Below, one piece after another: positions 44,758-53,977 of a stretch of 64,000 nt of DNA. The stretch is from Paraburkholderia edwinii (GTDB lineage Bacteria > Pseudomonadota > Gammaproteobacteria > Burkholderiales > Burkholderiaceae). Position 1 is the first letter of the stretch. Each line of letters begins with the position of its first letter. A program made the position numbers and the translations under genes. The DNA lies in contig NZ_CP080095.1 of assembly GCF_019428685.1 (NCBI RefSeq), forward strand, positions 1,922,001 through 1,986,000, written 5' to 3'. The notes beneath the pieces are model-generated. The model was not told the DNA's origin. It was given only the letters and a program-made list of their open reading frames with translations, and did not search any database.

Positions 44758-46083
44758 ATGCCTTCCGAAACCGCTCGCGAGCCCGCGCAGACGCCGCGTC
44801 CCGGCCGCACCGTGGTGCGCCTCGTGGTGGCGACGGTTGCGACCGGCGTCGGCGCGGGGATTGGCGGCGCGCTGCTCGCGCTGCTGCTGCACGGCATTCA
44901 GCATGTCGCATACGGCTATAGCCTCGACAAGCTCGTCGATACGCTTACTTTTCTGCAAGGCGTGACCGATGCGTCGCCGCTACGCCGCGTGATCGTGATG
45001 TTCGTTTGCGGCGTGATCGCGGGGTTCGGATGGTGGGCGCTCCATCGTTTCGGCCGGCCGCTCGTCAGCATCTCGAAGACGCTCGCTTCGCCCGATGCGC
45101 CGATGCCGCCGCGCACGACGCTCGTGCATGTGCTGCTGCAAATCGTCACCGTCGCGCTCGGTTCGCCGCTCGGCCGCGAGACCGCACCGCGCGAACTCGG
45201 CGCCGTTATCTCCGGCTGGCTCGGGAAGGTGGCGCGGCTCACGCCCGCGGAGGTTCGTCTGCTGATCGCGTGCGGTGCGGGAGCGGGGCTCGCGGCTGTC
45301 TATAACGTGCCGCTCGGCGGTGCGGTGTTCGTGCTCGAAGTGCTGCTCGTCACGTTGAATGCGACCGCGGTGGCAATGGCGCTGGCCACTTCGGTGATCG
45401 CCGCGTTAATCGCGCGGCTCGGTCTCGGCGACTTGCCGATGTACGTCGTGCCCGTGCTCACAGACAGCACGAGTCTGATTATCTGGGCGGTTATCGTGGG
45501 GCCGATTCTCGGTGTCGCTGCCTATGGCTTCAGTTGGGTCGCGAAGAAGGCGGGTGCGGCGGCGCCACGCGGCGGCTGGCGCTTGCCCGTGTTCTGCATG
45601 CTGAACTTCACCGCGGTCGGCGCGCTCTCTATCTACTTTCCGCAATTGCTCGGCAATGGCAAAAGCGCCGCGCAACTGGGCTTCGACACCCATCTGACGG
45701 TGAGTCTCGCCGCCACGCTGCTCGCGCTCAGAGTGGTGGTGACGATCAGCAGCCTGCGCGTGGGCGCGTATGGCGGCGTACTGACGCCGAGCCTTGCGAT
45801 CGGTTCGCTCGCCGGCATCGTGCTGGGCAGCGTATGCGGGCTTTTCGGCATCGGTTTGCCCACCGGCGCGTTTGCGCTGATTGGCGCGTCCGCGTTTCTC
45901 GCATCGTCGATGAATATGCCGATCACCGCGGTCGTGCTGATCGCGGAGTTCACCCATATGCGCGATGCGATGCTCGTGCCGATCGTTCTCGCTGTGGTGG
46001 GGTCGATCGCCGCCAACCGGCTGTGCAAAATGCTGGCGCGCAAGCCGCGGCGCGGCGCGCCTACGCAAGGCGCCTCGGTATAA
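44758..46083 (+). CDS. ClC-family chloride channel/transporter, diverged motifs
   Basis: 441 residues, polytopic, ten or more helices. GVLTPSLAIGSLAGIVLG and GASAFLASSMNMPITAVVLIAEFT match the ClC C-terminal half. The canonical GREGP appears as GRETAPRE (residues about 139-146), and no GSGIP selectivity motif is found at the expected place (there the sequence is SISKTLASPDAP). It is therefore a member of a diverged group; ion selectivity is unclear. AGGGA lies before the ATG. Confidence 0.85.
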   Translation: MPSETAREPAQTPRPGRTVVRLVVATVATGVGAGIGGALLALLLHGIQHVAYGYSLDKLVDTLTFLQGVTDASPLRRVIVMFVCGVIAGFGWWALHRFGRPLVSISKTLASPDAPMPPRTTLVHVLLQIVTVALGSPLGRETAPRELGAVISGWLGKVARLTPAEVRLLIACGAGAGLAAVYNVPLGGAVFVLEVLLVTLNATAVAMALATSVIAALIARLGLGDLPMYVVPVLTDSTSLIIWAVIVGPILGVAAYGFSWVAKKAGAAAPRGGWRLPVFCMLNFTAVGALSIYFPQLLGNGKSAAQLGFDTHLTVSLAATLLALRVVVTISSLRVGAYGGVLTPSLAIGSLAGIVLGSVCGLFGIGLPTGAFALIGASAFLASSMNMPITAVVLIAEFTHMRDAMLVPIVLAVVGSIAANRLCKMLARKPRRGAPTQGASV

Positions 46084-46154
46084 GGCGCGTCGCTGTTTGC
46101 GCCAGGTACGCCCGTTGCTGCGCCGTATGCTCAGTAGTGTTCATGGAGCGCACG

Positions 46155-46475
46155 ATGGCCACGACCAAACCCGGTACCGGCAAAGACAACCCCGAACCGC
46201 TCGATCCTTCTGAAGAGTCGCCGACTGAAACATCGAAGCCAATTGGCGACGCCATACCGACGCCGGTCGAGCCCGGCGTCAATCAGCCGCTGCCCGAGAA
46301 GAACGAGCAGCCCGAGAAAGACAATCAGGCAAATTCTGCCGACTCCGCAGACCCAGCCGACGCCACCGATCCATTAGGCGACCCGGACCCGCCGAAAGGC
46401 GTACCGGCGCCTGGTCCATCGGACTTTGCGCTGCGCGAATTCATCGGGAACCGGTCGCATGCCGGTGCTGCCTGA
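46155..46475 (+). CDS. Proline/acidic-rich disordered hypothetical protein, 106 aa
   Basis: MATTKPGTGKDNPEPLDPSE opening and a run of Asp/Pro/Glu/Ser throughout, ending SHAGAA; no domain, membrane segment or signal peptide. GGAG at the right distance supports the start. Probably intrinsically disordered; function unknown. The next gene begins 37 bp later. Confidence 0.6.
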   Translation: MATTKPGTGKDNPEPLDPSEESPTETSKPIGDAIPTPVEPGVNQPLPEKNEQPEKDNQANSADSADPADATDPLGDPDPPKGVPAPGPSDFALREFIGNRSHAGAA

Positions 46476-46512
46476 CCTGAACACTCGCTGTAACGATCGC
46501 TGGAGGCAACAC

Positions 46513-47075
46513 ATGCATGCGGACCCCGCCATCCGACCCGATGCAACGAAACTCGATATCGAAGTATTCAAGCTGGCGCCCCACGACTGGGTGCCAAACA
46601 ATCGCAAGCTGCCGGTCATCGTGTACCGGAACGCGCTGCAAACCGACCCGGATATCGACGCCGACGAGCGCGCCGTTGCAATCGAAGCGCTGTTCGAGGA
46701 ACACCAGTGGCCGCCGCGCTGGCGCGACAGTATCTTCGACTATCACCATTTCCACTCGACCGCGCACGAAGTGCTCGCGATCGTGTCCGGCGAAGCCGAT
46801 GTGATTGTCGGCGGCCCGCGCGGCCGTGTCATGCACGTGCGCGCCGGCGATGTGATGTTGCTGCCCGCGGGCACCGGCCACTGTCTGCAATCCGCAAGCG
46901 GGCGGGTCAACGTGGTCGGCGCGTATCCGGCGGGCAGCAGTGGGATATCCGCCGCGAGGCGCTGACACCCGAAGAATGCGCGGTAATGGAGGCGTTGCCG
47001 TTCCCGCCGTCCGATCCGGTGTCGGGTCGAAGCGGACCGTTGATCGATCACTGGTTGCGCGCCGGCGGAAGATAG
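46513..47075 (+). pseudogene. YjlB-like cupin gene, interrupted by a one-base frameshift
   Basis: Starts with MHADPAIRPDATKLDIEVFK after a TGGAGG site; the cupin core (HHFHSTAHEVLAIVSGEADV, with GDVMLLPAGTGHC) is intact up to VVGAYPAG near 46930. Then the frame changes: the original continues in the next frame as QQWDIRREALTPEECAVMEA to PLIDHWLRAGGR, the normal C terminus, ending at 47075. The simplest explanation is loss of one base at about 46932-46936, in GGCGGGCAGCAG (GGC CAG CAG would restore it). As it stands, the frame ends early at 46965 after a wrong tail. It could also be a sequencing error. Confidence 0.8.
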
Positions 47076-47105
47076 AAGCAACCGCGGTGGCGCCGCGGCG
47101 CGCGA

Positions 47106-47378
47106 TCAGAAGCATTCGAACGTAATTTCGATCGACTCGTTGTCGACGCCGCGCACGCCGATCGTATGCACCGAGATGGCGTGCATACGCTTGTTCTGCT
47201 CGCGGCAATACGCATTCGCGTGTTTCATTCCCGCATTGCGGATGCTGTTCCATGACGCAAAGCTGTTGCGCGCACGGCTCGTGATGATCATCGAGCCGTT
47301 CGGCCGTACTTCCACGTTCGATACCGCCGTGCAGGCAGTCAGCACGCTCACCCCAGCGAGCAGCAGACGTCTCTTCAT
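47106..47378 (-). CDS. Small lipoprotein, 90 aa
   Basis: MKRRLLLAGVSVLTACTAVSN: signal peptide with a lipobox LTAC at about 13-16. The mature part is short and polar (NVEVRPNGSMIITSRARN ... ITFECF). GGGAGGAAC lies before the ATG at 47378. Family not recognised. It faces the frameshifted cupin, 30 bp away (convergent). Confidence 0.65.
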   Translation of the reverse strand: MKRRLLLAGVSVLTACTAVSNVEVRPNGSMIITSRARNSFASWNSIRNAGMKHANAYCREQNKRMHAISVHTIGVRGVDNESIEITFECF

Positions 47379-47781
47379 GTTCCTCCCGAAGTGCGCGCAT
47401 TGTGAGGGCGCGGCGGCCCCGACGGCAATAGGTACAAAGACCCGGTTCTCCCTCCGTCGACAATGTTTGACAACGGCGCGGCCGTTTTGCATATGGCATC
47501 GTGCGGCAGACAGTTGCGCGTTCGCTCGCAGCCGTCATCATACTGGCATCGGATCGCGCCCCCGTTCAGGCGAGGCACGACCCGTGTCGCGCGGCCGTGC
47601 CGTCGGTCGGCTGAACGACGCGATCAGATCGGTCGATGCGACCAGAGCGGTCAACGCGGCCAGAGCGAACAACGCGGCCAGAGCGAACAACGCGGCCAGA
47701 GCGAACAACGCGGCCAGAGCGAACAACGCGGCCAGAGCGAACAACGCGGCCCGCTTTCTGCCGACCGTAAGGAGAACCAAA
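47379..47781. other. Leader region of the mgtC-like gene
   Basis: 403 bp between the lipoprotein gene and the MgtC-family start. The last 130 bp are dominated by the 18-bp repeat; the rest has no gene. Confidence 0.5.
47653..47750 (+). repeat. 18-bp tandem repeat upstream of the MgtC-family gene
   Basis: Five perfect copies of AACGCGGCCAGAGCGAAC plus a partial sixth of eight bases. It ends about 30 bp before the gene's start, in the probable 5' leader. An exact tandem array of this size is likely to vary in copy number between strains. Confidence 0.92.
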
Positions 47782-48273
47782 ATGAACGGCTGGATGCATG
47801 AGGTCTGGGTGGTCGCTCAGCGCGAGTTTTCCGACCTCAACGATGTGGCGAGCATCACGCAGCTCGTGATACGCCTGTGCGTGGCGCTCGTGCTCGGCAG
47901 CGTGCTCGGTTTCGAGCGCGAACTGGCCGGACGGGACGCGGGCTTGCGCACTCATATGCTTGTCTCGACCGGCTCCGCGCTGTTCGTGCTCGTGCCGTTG
48001 CAGGCGGGCTTCGCGCAGGACGACATGAGCCGCGTACTGCAAGGGCTCGTGTCCGGCATCGGTTTTCTCGGCGCCGGCGCGATCATCAAACTGAGCGCCG
48101 AACGTGAAGTGCGCGGACTCACGACGGCGGCGAGCCTGTGGTTCGCGGCCGGTGTTGGCGTCGCGGCAGGGCTTGGACGCGAGGCGACGGCAATTCTCAG
48201 CACCGCTATCGCGCTGCTGATTCTCGGGGGCTTGCGCGCGTTAAAGCGGTCGGTAGGGCCGCACGACACGTGA
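47782..48273 (+). CDS. MgtC/SapB family membrane protein
   Basis: 163 residues with about four membrane helices. GFERELAGRDAGLRTHMLVSTGSALF and the SGIGFLGAGAIIK motif are MgtC family signatures. MgtC supports growth at low magnesium and intracellular survival in some pathogens by acting on F-ATPase; other members have unknown roles. TAAGGAGA is before the start. This is the short form without the C-terminal extra domain. Confidence 0.87.
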   Translation: MNGWMHEVWVVAQREFSDLNDVASITQLVIRLCVALVLGSVLGFERELAGRDAGLRTHMLVSTGSALFVLVPLQAGFAQDDMSRVLQGLVSGIGFLGAGAIIKLSAEREVRGLTTAASLWFAAGVGVAAGLGREATAILSTAIALLILGGLRALKRSVGPHDT

Positions 48274-48350
48274 GCGTATCGTAAGGTTCGACCGCGCGAG
48301 ATCTCCGGAACACGCTCCGATCAAACTTCAGGCGAACAATATTCGGGCGC

Positions 48351-49717
48351 TTCACGCTGAATCGTTTCGACAGCGACGAGGAGACATCGGCCCGTTTCGA
48401 ATGACGCATTCCCGCGCGATACAACATCGGCATCGACGCGTGCGACAGGTGGGCCGATGGCAGCGGGCGTCTTGCAATCGTTCAGGAGTCGCGGAACGGC
48501 CGCATCGAACGTTATACGTTCGATGTACTGAAGCGCTGCTCTGACGGCATTGCGCATGCGCTCCGGCGCGACGGCGTGCGAAAGGGAGATCATGTCGGCA
48601 TTTTTCTGTGCCAATCGGTCGAAACGGCAATTGCGCATGTGGCCGTCTACAAATGCGGTGCGATTGCCGTGCCATTGTTTGCGCTCTTTGGGCCCGACGC
48701 GCTGCAGTATCGCCTTGCCGACAGCGGCGTGCGCGCGTTCTGGCCTGCGCTGAATTCGACTTCCGAAGCGTTCGACGCGCCACCCACCTCAGCCGACGAT
48801 CCGGCCGTGATCATCTACACGCCGGGAACGGTCGGCAAGCCGAAGGGCGCGCTGCACGCGCACCGGGTGCCGCCCGGACATTTGCCTGGCGTAGAGATGT
48901 GGCAAGGGTTCTTTCCGGACGGCGCGACGGCGATGTGGACGCCCGCTGACTGGGCCTGGATCGGCGGGCTCTACGACGTGCTGCTGCCGTCGTTGCATCA
49001 CGGGTGTCGCCGTGCTCGCGCGACGCTTGGAAAAATTCGATGCGCCGGTGGCATTCGACTTCATGCAGTGGCACGCATGTCACGTATGCGTTCGTGCCGC
49101 CGACCGCGCTGAAAATGATGCGCACCATTGAGCAACCGGAGCGTTGGCGTTTCGCGTTGCGCGCGGTCGCACGCGGCGGCGAGTCGCTCGGCGCCGGGTT
49201 GACACGCAAGGCGATATCGCGGTGCGCGTGCCCGACCCTGTGATGTTTATCGGCTATTGGCGCAACGATGCGGCGACGCGTGACAAATTTCGTGGCGAAT
49301 AGCTTGTGACCGGCGATACCGGCGTTGCGGACGACGAAGGGTTCATTCGCCTCGTCGGCTGCGACGATGACGTTATTACCAACGAGTCATACCGCATCCC
49401 GGGGCCGATCGAAGACGGCCTGTTGCGGCATCCGGTGGTGCGCATGGCTGCCGTGGTCGGCACGCCCGACCGGCAACGCACCGGGACGGTCACCGCGTTT
49501 GTCATGCTCAACGGCAGCTATGCTGCCTGACGATGCATTGCGCGCCGAGTTGCAGCAGCATGTAAAGACAAGGCTCGCCGCGCACGAATATCCGCGCGTC
49601 ATTCATTTTGTGGGTGATCTGCCGTTAACGGCGACAGGCAAAGTGATCCGACGCGAACTGCGCGAATACGCGGCACGCGCGGCATTAGCAACTTTGCGGG
49701 ACAACAATGTTCTGTAA
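48351..49717 (+). pseudogene. AMP-forming acyl-CoA synthetase, decayed
   Basis: Pieces of a medium-chain type acyl-CoA synthetase lie in order in different frames: RIPARYNIGIDACDRWADG then KGDHVGIFLCQSVETAIAHV, IIYTPGTVGKPKGALHAH (P-loop-like), TAMWTPADWAWIGGLYDVLLP; then, after a frame change near 49000, VAVLARRLEKFDAP; after another, HVTYAFVPPTALKMMRTIEQ. About 130 codons are missing near 49200. Next, DIAVRVPDPVMFIGYWRNDAATRDKF is followed by a TAG where Trp is expected, then LVTGDTGVADDEGF and a final frame change before PLTATGKVIRRELREYA. A TGA in place of Trp also lies at 48402-48404. Clearly non-functional. Confidence 0.88.
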
Positions 49718-49911
49718 AGCGCGGATATTTGATTGAAGCCATACAAAGTGTCGACATATTGTGGGCATCATTTTTTCACTTGAGCTATACTCAACCCCGC
49801 GCAGCTGGTAAATTCGGCTCGTTGGGCGGAGTTCATTAAAAAGATGTAGATGTTTGCATTTTTAACTTGACTAAAGCTCAACCAGCCTCTGATTTGTTCA
49901 GGTGAGGCTAG

Positions 49912-50406
49912 ATGACTTCAGGGACCGATAAGGATCGCAAAAAATCGTGTGCGGGAACGACACTGGACGCTACTGACCGCAAACTATTGGCGTTGTTATC
50001 GGAAGACGCACGCCTCACGTACGCCGAACTCGGCAAACGCCTTCACCTTTCCGCGCCCGCGGTACATGAACGCGCGAAGCGCTTGCGTCAGGACGGCGTC
50101 GTCAAGGCAACCGTCGTCACGATGGACGCCGCAAAACTTGGCCGGCCTCTGCTTGCATTCGTGCATGTCGATACGACAAGCTGGATGGTCACGCGCCAGC
50201 TGCTGCAGCTCGAAGAGTTGCCCGATATCGAAGAGATTCATACCGTCACCGGCGAAAGCGCGATGCTTCTGAAGGTTCGCACGCGCGACACGCAAAGTCT
50301 TGAACGTTTGCTCGAGCGCATTCATTCAATCGAAGGCTTTGCCGGAACACGCAGCTATATTGCGTTGACCACCTATCTCGAACGCGGCCCGAGCCCGTGC
50401 GTGTAA
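49912..50406 (+). CDS. Lrp/AsnC family transcriptional regulator
   Basis: 164 residues. N-terminal HTH LDATDRKLLALLSEDARLTYAELGKRLHLSAPAVHERAKRL is an Lrp/AsnC type; the C-terminal RAM domain follows (LEELPDIEEIHTVTGESAMLLKVR). It probably senses an amino acid; its target genes are not evident. GTGAGG is before the start. It lies directly behind the acyl-CoA synthetase pseudogene. Confidence 0.9.
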   Translation: MTSGTDKDRKKSCAGTTLDATDRKLLALLSEDARLTYAELGKRLHLSAPAVHERAKRLRQDGVVKATVVTMDAAKLGRPLLAFVHVDTTSWMVTRQLLQLEELPDIEEIHTVTGESAMLLKVRTRDTQSLERLLERIHSIEGFAGTRSYIALTTYLERGPSPCV

Positions 50407-50511
50407 GCATGCCCTGGTGCGTGCCTGGTGCGCTATTCGCATAACAGCGATTTCATCTCTATTTGCCTGCGCGGCGACAATCATTCGCCGCGCAGTGCCT
50501 TTTGCGCCGCG

Positions 50512-51219
50512 TTATCGATCGATACGTTTGAGCGACGCGGCGACGTCCTCGCGGAACTGACGCAGGCGGCGTAATTCGTCGCCATTCGGCGCGATTGCCT
50601 TCATGATGAGCCGGGTGACTTCCGACGCGGTAGCGGCGATGTCCGGTGTGCGATTGGCTTCGATATTGCGCCACAGGATGTGTTCCATCATGCCGAACAG
50701 CATGTCGCGCACGATCGACAGGCGGATCTCCGGGTCGATCTCGCCGGCCGCTTGCGCTTCCCGCAACGCGACCATGAAGCTCGCCAGATAGCGGCGTTTG
50801 AGATCGGCCAGATCTTCGGCGAACTCGCCATGCACCGTGCGCCCTTCGCTAAGGATGAGCGCGCAAAAACCTTTCGTATCTTGCATCAGGTAATTGAGGT
50901 GCCGCGTCACGACGTAGTCGATCTTGTTGCGCAAGCCTTCCGTGCGAGGAAAGTCCTCTTCCATTTGCGCGGTGATCATCGTGTACCAGGTGTAGAGCAA
51001 TTCCTGGCAAAGCTCACGCTTGCTGCCGAAATACGTGAAGATCGTCGCCTCGGAAATGTTGAGCCGGCGCGCGATTTCCGCGGTCGTGCCGCGGTCGAAG
51101 CCCTGTTCCCCGAATACAACTTGAGCCGTATTCAGAATATCGATTACGCGTTGTTCCGAACGTGCGCCAAGAATCTTCGCAGCCAGTTTTGGGCTGGTGA
51201 ATTTAGGCGATAGAACCAC
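50512..51219 (-). CDS. TetR family transcriptional regulator
   Basis: 235 residues. The HTH reads ILNTAQVVFGEQGFDRGTTAEIARRLNISEATIFTYFGSKREL. The effector domain is unassigned. GTG start at 51217-51219 with CAGGGGG upstream. Its neighbour on the same strand is the DUF4440-type gene, 170 bp upstream. Target unknown. Confidence 0.88.
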   Translation of the reverse strand: MVLSPKFTSPKLAAKILGARSEQRVIDILNTAQVVFGEQGFDRGTTAEIARRLNISEATIFTYFGSKRELCQELLYTWYTMITAQMEEDFPRTEGLRNKIDYVVTRHLNYLMQDTKGFCALILSEGRTVHGEFAEDLADLKRRYLASFMVALREAQAAGEIDPEIRLSIVRDMLFGMMEHILWRNIEANRTPDIAATASEVTRLIMKAIAPNGDELRRLRQFREDVAASLKRIDR

Positions 51220-51389
51220 GAAACCCCCTGAGGATCGAGATTTGATTATTACTCAGGTTCGCGGAATGCTGCAAGTCCAAAACAAAACGTTATAAGGCAT
51301 TCGGCATACGGTGCCACACGAAGTTAGACGATTGTGACTTTCTTCGCATTTCCGGGCTCTCGCGACCCGCTCACGCGCCGCGCTTTTTC

Positions 51390-51776
51390 TTACGATTTCA
51401 TGACCATGAGATTCGCGTCTCTTGCGAGTACCCATTTGCCGTTGGGTTCCTTGCGTAAAACGGTCAAGGTATAGCCTGTGCGACGCACGGATTGCGCATT
51501 GGCAGCTGGTGTCATCGTCACGTCAAGGTAATTGCGTATGAAGGCCCAGTCACCAGATATCTGTAATTCCTCGATATCGCTCTTCGCTTCGAAATGCGCC
51601 GGCTTGAAACTTTCGGAGCCGGCCATAAAAGCCGTTTTGCCGAATGGCTTTTCGCCCGGCACCATAAAAACGGCGTCTTCGGCGATCAGGCTCGACACCG
51701 TGGCGAAATCGCCCGCCCGCGTCGCGGCAAGCCACGTATCCACGAGATCGCGAATCGCGCGTTCATCTTCGGTCAT
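51390..51776 (-). CDS. SgcJ/EcaC-type (DUF4440, NTF2-like) protein
   Basis: 128 residues. AIRDLVDTWLAATRAGDFATVSSLIAEDAVFMVPG is the family's opening; it closes with LTVLRKEPNGKWVLARDANLM. An NTF2-like fold of unknown function. Start ATG 51774-51776 with GGAGGA eight bases upstream; the longer frame to 51824 adds non-family residues. Confidence 0.85.
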   Translation of the reverse strand: MTEDERAIRDLVDTWLAATRAGDFATVSSLIAEDAVFMVPGEKPFGKTAFMAGSESFKPAHFEAKSDIEELQISGDWAFIRNYLDVTMTPAANAQSVRRTGYTLTVLRKEPNGKWVLARDANLMVMKS

Positions 51777-52009
51777 TTGTCTTTCCTCCATTCGTTTTGC
51801 ATGGCGCTTTCGATTGTGCGCCACATGGTCCTGTCAGAGTTGAACCCGGGTTCAGGTCATTTTCGTAACGGCGCCAACGAGAGCCGAATGACGGAACAAA
51901 TGGCCTTTAACTTGTGCCATTCGCGCAAGCGTTGCGGATATTACACAATGCTTGCTGAAAGCCGTTGCCAACTCAACTAAGATAGCCGTGTCCCGTCATA
52001 GGAGTCCCT

Positions 52010-52690
52010 TTGTCCAACTCGTCTTCGGAACGACGTCGGCCGAAGCAGGCCCGCGCGTCATTCGCACTCGACAGCATTCTCGAAGCCGCCGCGCGCACTC
52101 TCGAAGTACATGGCAAATCAGGACTGACCACTCAGCGCGTAGCCGACGCCGCGGGCTTCAGCATCGGCGCGCTCTACCAGTATTTCCCGAACAAGGAAGG
52201 CCTCGTCGAGGCTCTCGCGCGGCGCGAACTGGACCGTCTCACCGAACTGATGAGCAACGCGCTTGCCGATGCGGCGCCGTCCGGCACCGGCATCAATGCG
52301 CGCCGCATGATACGCGCCATGGCCGCGTTCATCGGCGACAGGCCGCGTCTCTACGGTATCCTGCGCGCCGAGTGGAGCGGGGCGGCACCCAACTCGCCGA
52401 TCGGCGAGGGCCTGCAGCGCTACTTCCGGCTCATCTCGGATGCCTTGCATAACGAGAATCCCGACCTCGGCAAGCGCATTGCCGCCGACGAAGCGCGCTT
52501 CGTGCTGTTCCGTGCGATCTCGGGCGTGTTGCTCGCAACGGCGCTCGAGCGGCCCGGCTACCTTGGTACTCGCAGGTTCGAGGACGAAATGGTGCGCCTC
52601 ATTCTCGGTTTCATCAGCCATGATCTGCCACTAGCCGTGGCAACGACAGATAGCGGATCGTCCGATAACGCCGATGCGCAGGGCGCATAA
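52010..52690 (+). CDS. TetR family transcriptional regulator (second)
   Basis: 226 residues. HTH: SILEAAARTLEVHGKSGLTTQRVADAAGFSIGALYQYFPNKEGL; C-terminal part fits a TetR_C-type domain. TTG start with GGAG five bases upstream; no nearby ATG gives a complete HTH. Divergent from the DUF4440-type gene (51390-51776), 233 bp away, a possible target. Confidence 0.85.
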   Translation: MSNSSSERRRPKQARASFALDSILEAAARTLEVHGKSGLTTQRVADAAGFSIGALYQYFPNKEGLVEALARRELDRLTELMSNALADAAPSGTGINARRMIRAMAAFIGDRPRLYGILRAEWSGAAPNSPIGEGLQRYFRLISDALHNENPDLGKRIAADEARFVLFRAISGVLLATALERPGYLGTRRFEDEMVRLILGFISHDLPLAVATTDSGSSDNADAQGA

Positions 52691-52899
52691 GCCGGTTACA
52701 TTTGCGTGGAAGGCTAAAGTTATGAGGAATCCTCGCATACGGTGCGAGCCTCTTGCTTGACCTTTTGTGACGATGTCATATTGTCGGTCCGCGGACGGGC
52801 CAATCGTCTGTCTATTCTTTCCACTCGAACAAGAAAGCTTGTTGGGCGCCTGGCGATCGAATAGTTGTTATAAAACGCCTGGCCGTCACGGGGAAGGCT

Positions 52900-53103
52900 A
52901 TGAATCATTACCAGCTGGAAACGGACATCCAGCACCTCGAGCAGGTGCTTACCCATATCTCGGCGAATGATCGGATTCCGCTTTCATACTGGCGCAAGCG
53001 CGTGGAGAGCGTTACCTCCGCCGCATCTGTGCCGTCACAACGCAGTCGCGTAAAGAAGCTTAACGAAGCTTTGCTTGCACTCGAAGCACGGGCCCAGTCG
53101 TAA
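52900..53103 (+). CDS. Small hypothetical protein, 67 aa
   Basis: MNHYQLETDIQHLEQVLTHIS, then SYWRKRVESVTSAA and a helical end; likely helical and soluble. GGGGAAGG is before the ATG. No family recognised. It lies upstream of the convergent DUF1328 gene. Confidence 0.6.
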   Translation: MNHYQLETDIQHLEQVLTHISANDRIPLSYWRKRVESVTSAASVPSQRSRVKKLNEALLALEARAQS

Positions 53104-53319
53104 AGTCTCCGGCCGCAAAGCGAAATGCCGCGAGAATGCGGCGAAGTGCGTGCGCCTGCATGCGCGCGCCTGCATCGGCGCGGCCCGTCTGCTGTCCGAA
53201 CTGATGAAGTCCGGATTGAAATGGCATCCGGCGCAAGTGGCAACTTTTTCAATCGCATTCGCAGGGCTTGCAATTTTTGCGGCCACAAGCGCCGGTTCGC
53301 GCATTTCACGCCGTGCATG

Positions 53320-53481
53320 TCACCGTCGGACGACGCCCATCAGCAGCGTGATGAGGAAGATCACGATAAAGATAAAGAACAGCACCTTCGCGATCTCGGC
53401 GGCGCCGGCCGCTATGCCGCCAAAGACGAACACGGCCGCAATAATGGCGATCACGAAGAAGATGGCAGCGTATCGAAGCAT
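53320..53481 (-). CDS. DUF1328 small membrane protein, 53 aa
   Basis: [22 protein letters not shown], then [19 protein letters not shown] and RR: two hydrophobic helices with the standard DUF1328 (YtjA-like) opening. GGAGGAAAC is before the ATG. Members of this family are very small inner membrane proteins of unknown role, often induced by stress. Confidence 0.88.
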   Translation of the reverse strand: MLRYAAIFFVIAIIAAVFVFGGIAAGAAEIAKVLFFIFIVIFLITLLMGVVRR

Positions 53482-53977
53482 GAGTTTCCTCCATCGTTGA
53501 GTAGCTGAATGGTCTGATCAATTCGCGTTTCGGCGGCCGTCGCGCGGATGCACCCGACTCGCCGACGCATCCACCAGAGCAACACCTGTGCCCACCTGTA
53601 ACCATTGCGCGCCGATTTTTCCGGAAAATTTGCGGATATTTCCTTCGAATTTGCGGGCGGTAAAAAAGGCGAGTCGTTGCAAATACGCTTTTTATGCAAA
53701 ATTCGGTTTAACGTTTGCGCGGCTTTATTGATAAGGGCTATTGAGCAATCGCATGTTTCATTCGGTAGTTTTTGCGCAGTCTATTTCGACAAAAGGCCTT
53801 TTCTTTGTGCGGCAGCGCACGTTAAAATGCGCGCCGATTCAGGGAATAGCGCTTCGTGAAGTCCGTTCGTTGCTGGTCTGCGATTTGAAGCGGAAATAGC
53901 CGCGTCGCAGAGAAAAAACCGGTGCGTGGGAATCCGATTCAGGAAGTCGCATAAGCCGTCGATAAGCAGGTAATTCG
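53482..53977. other. Intergenic region upstream of pelA
   Basis: 496 bp. AT-richer than most of the window between about 53630 and 53900. No gene recognised. It is the likely place of the pel promoter(s); no motif was fixed. Confidence 0.45.

Noticed and set aside
45534..46142. N-terminal extension of the disordered 106-aa protein into the ClC gene
   Set aside because: It is a second frame inside the channel gene; the real start with a good Shine-Dalgarno is at 46155.
47653..47750. CRISPR array
   Set aside because: Direct repeats touch each other with no spacers; it is a simple tandem array.
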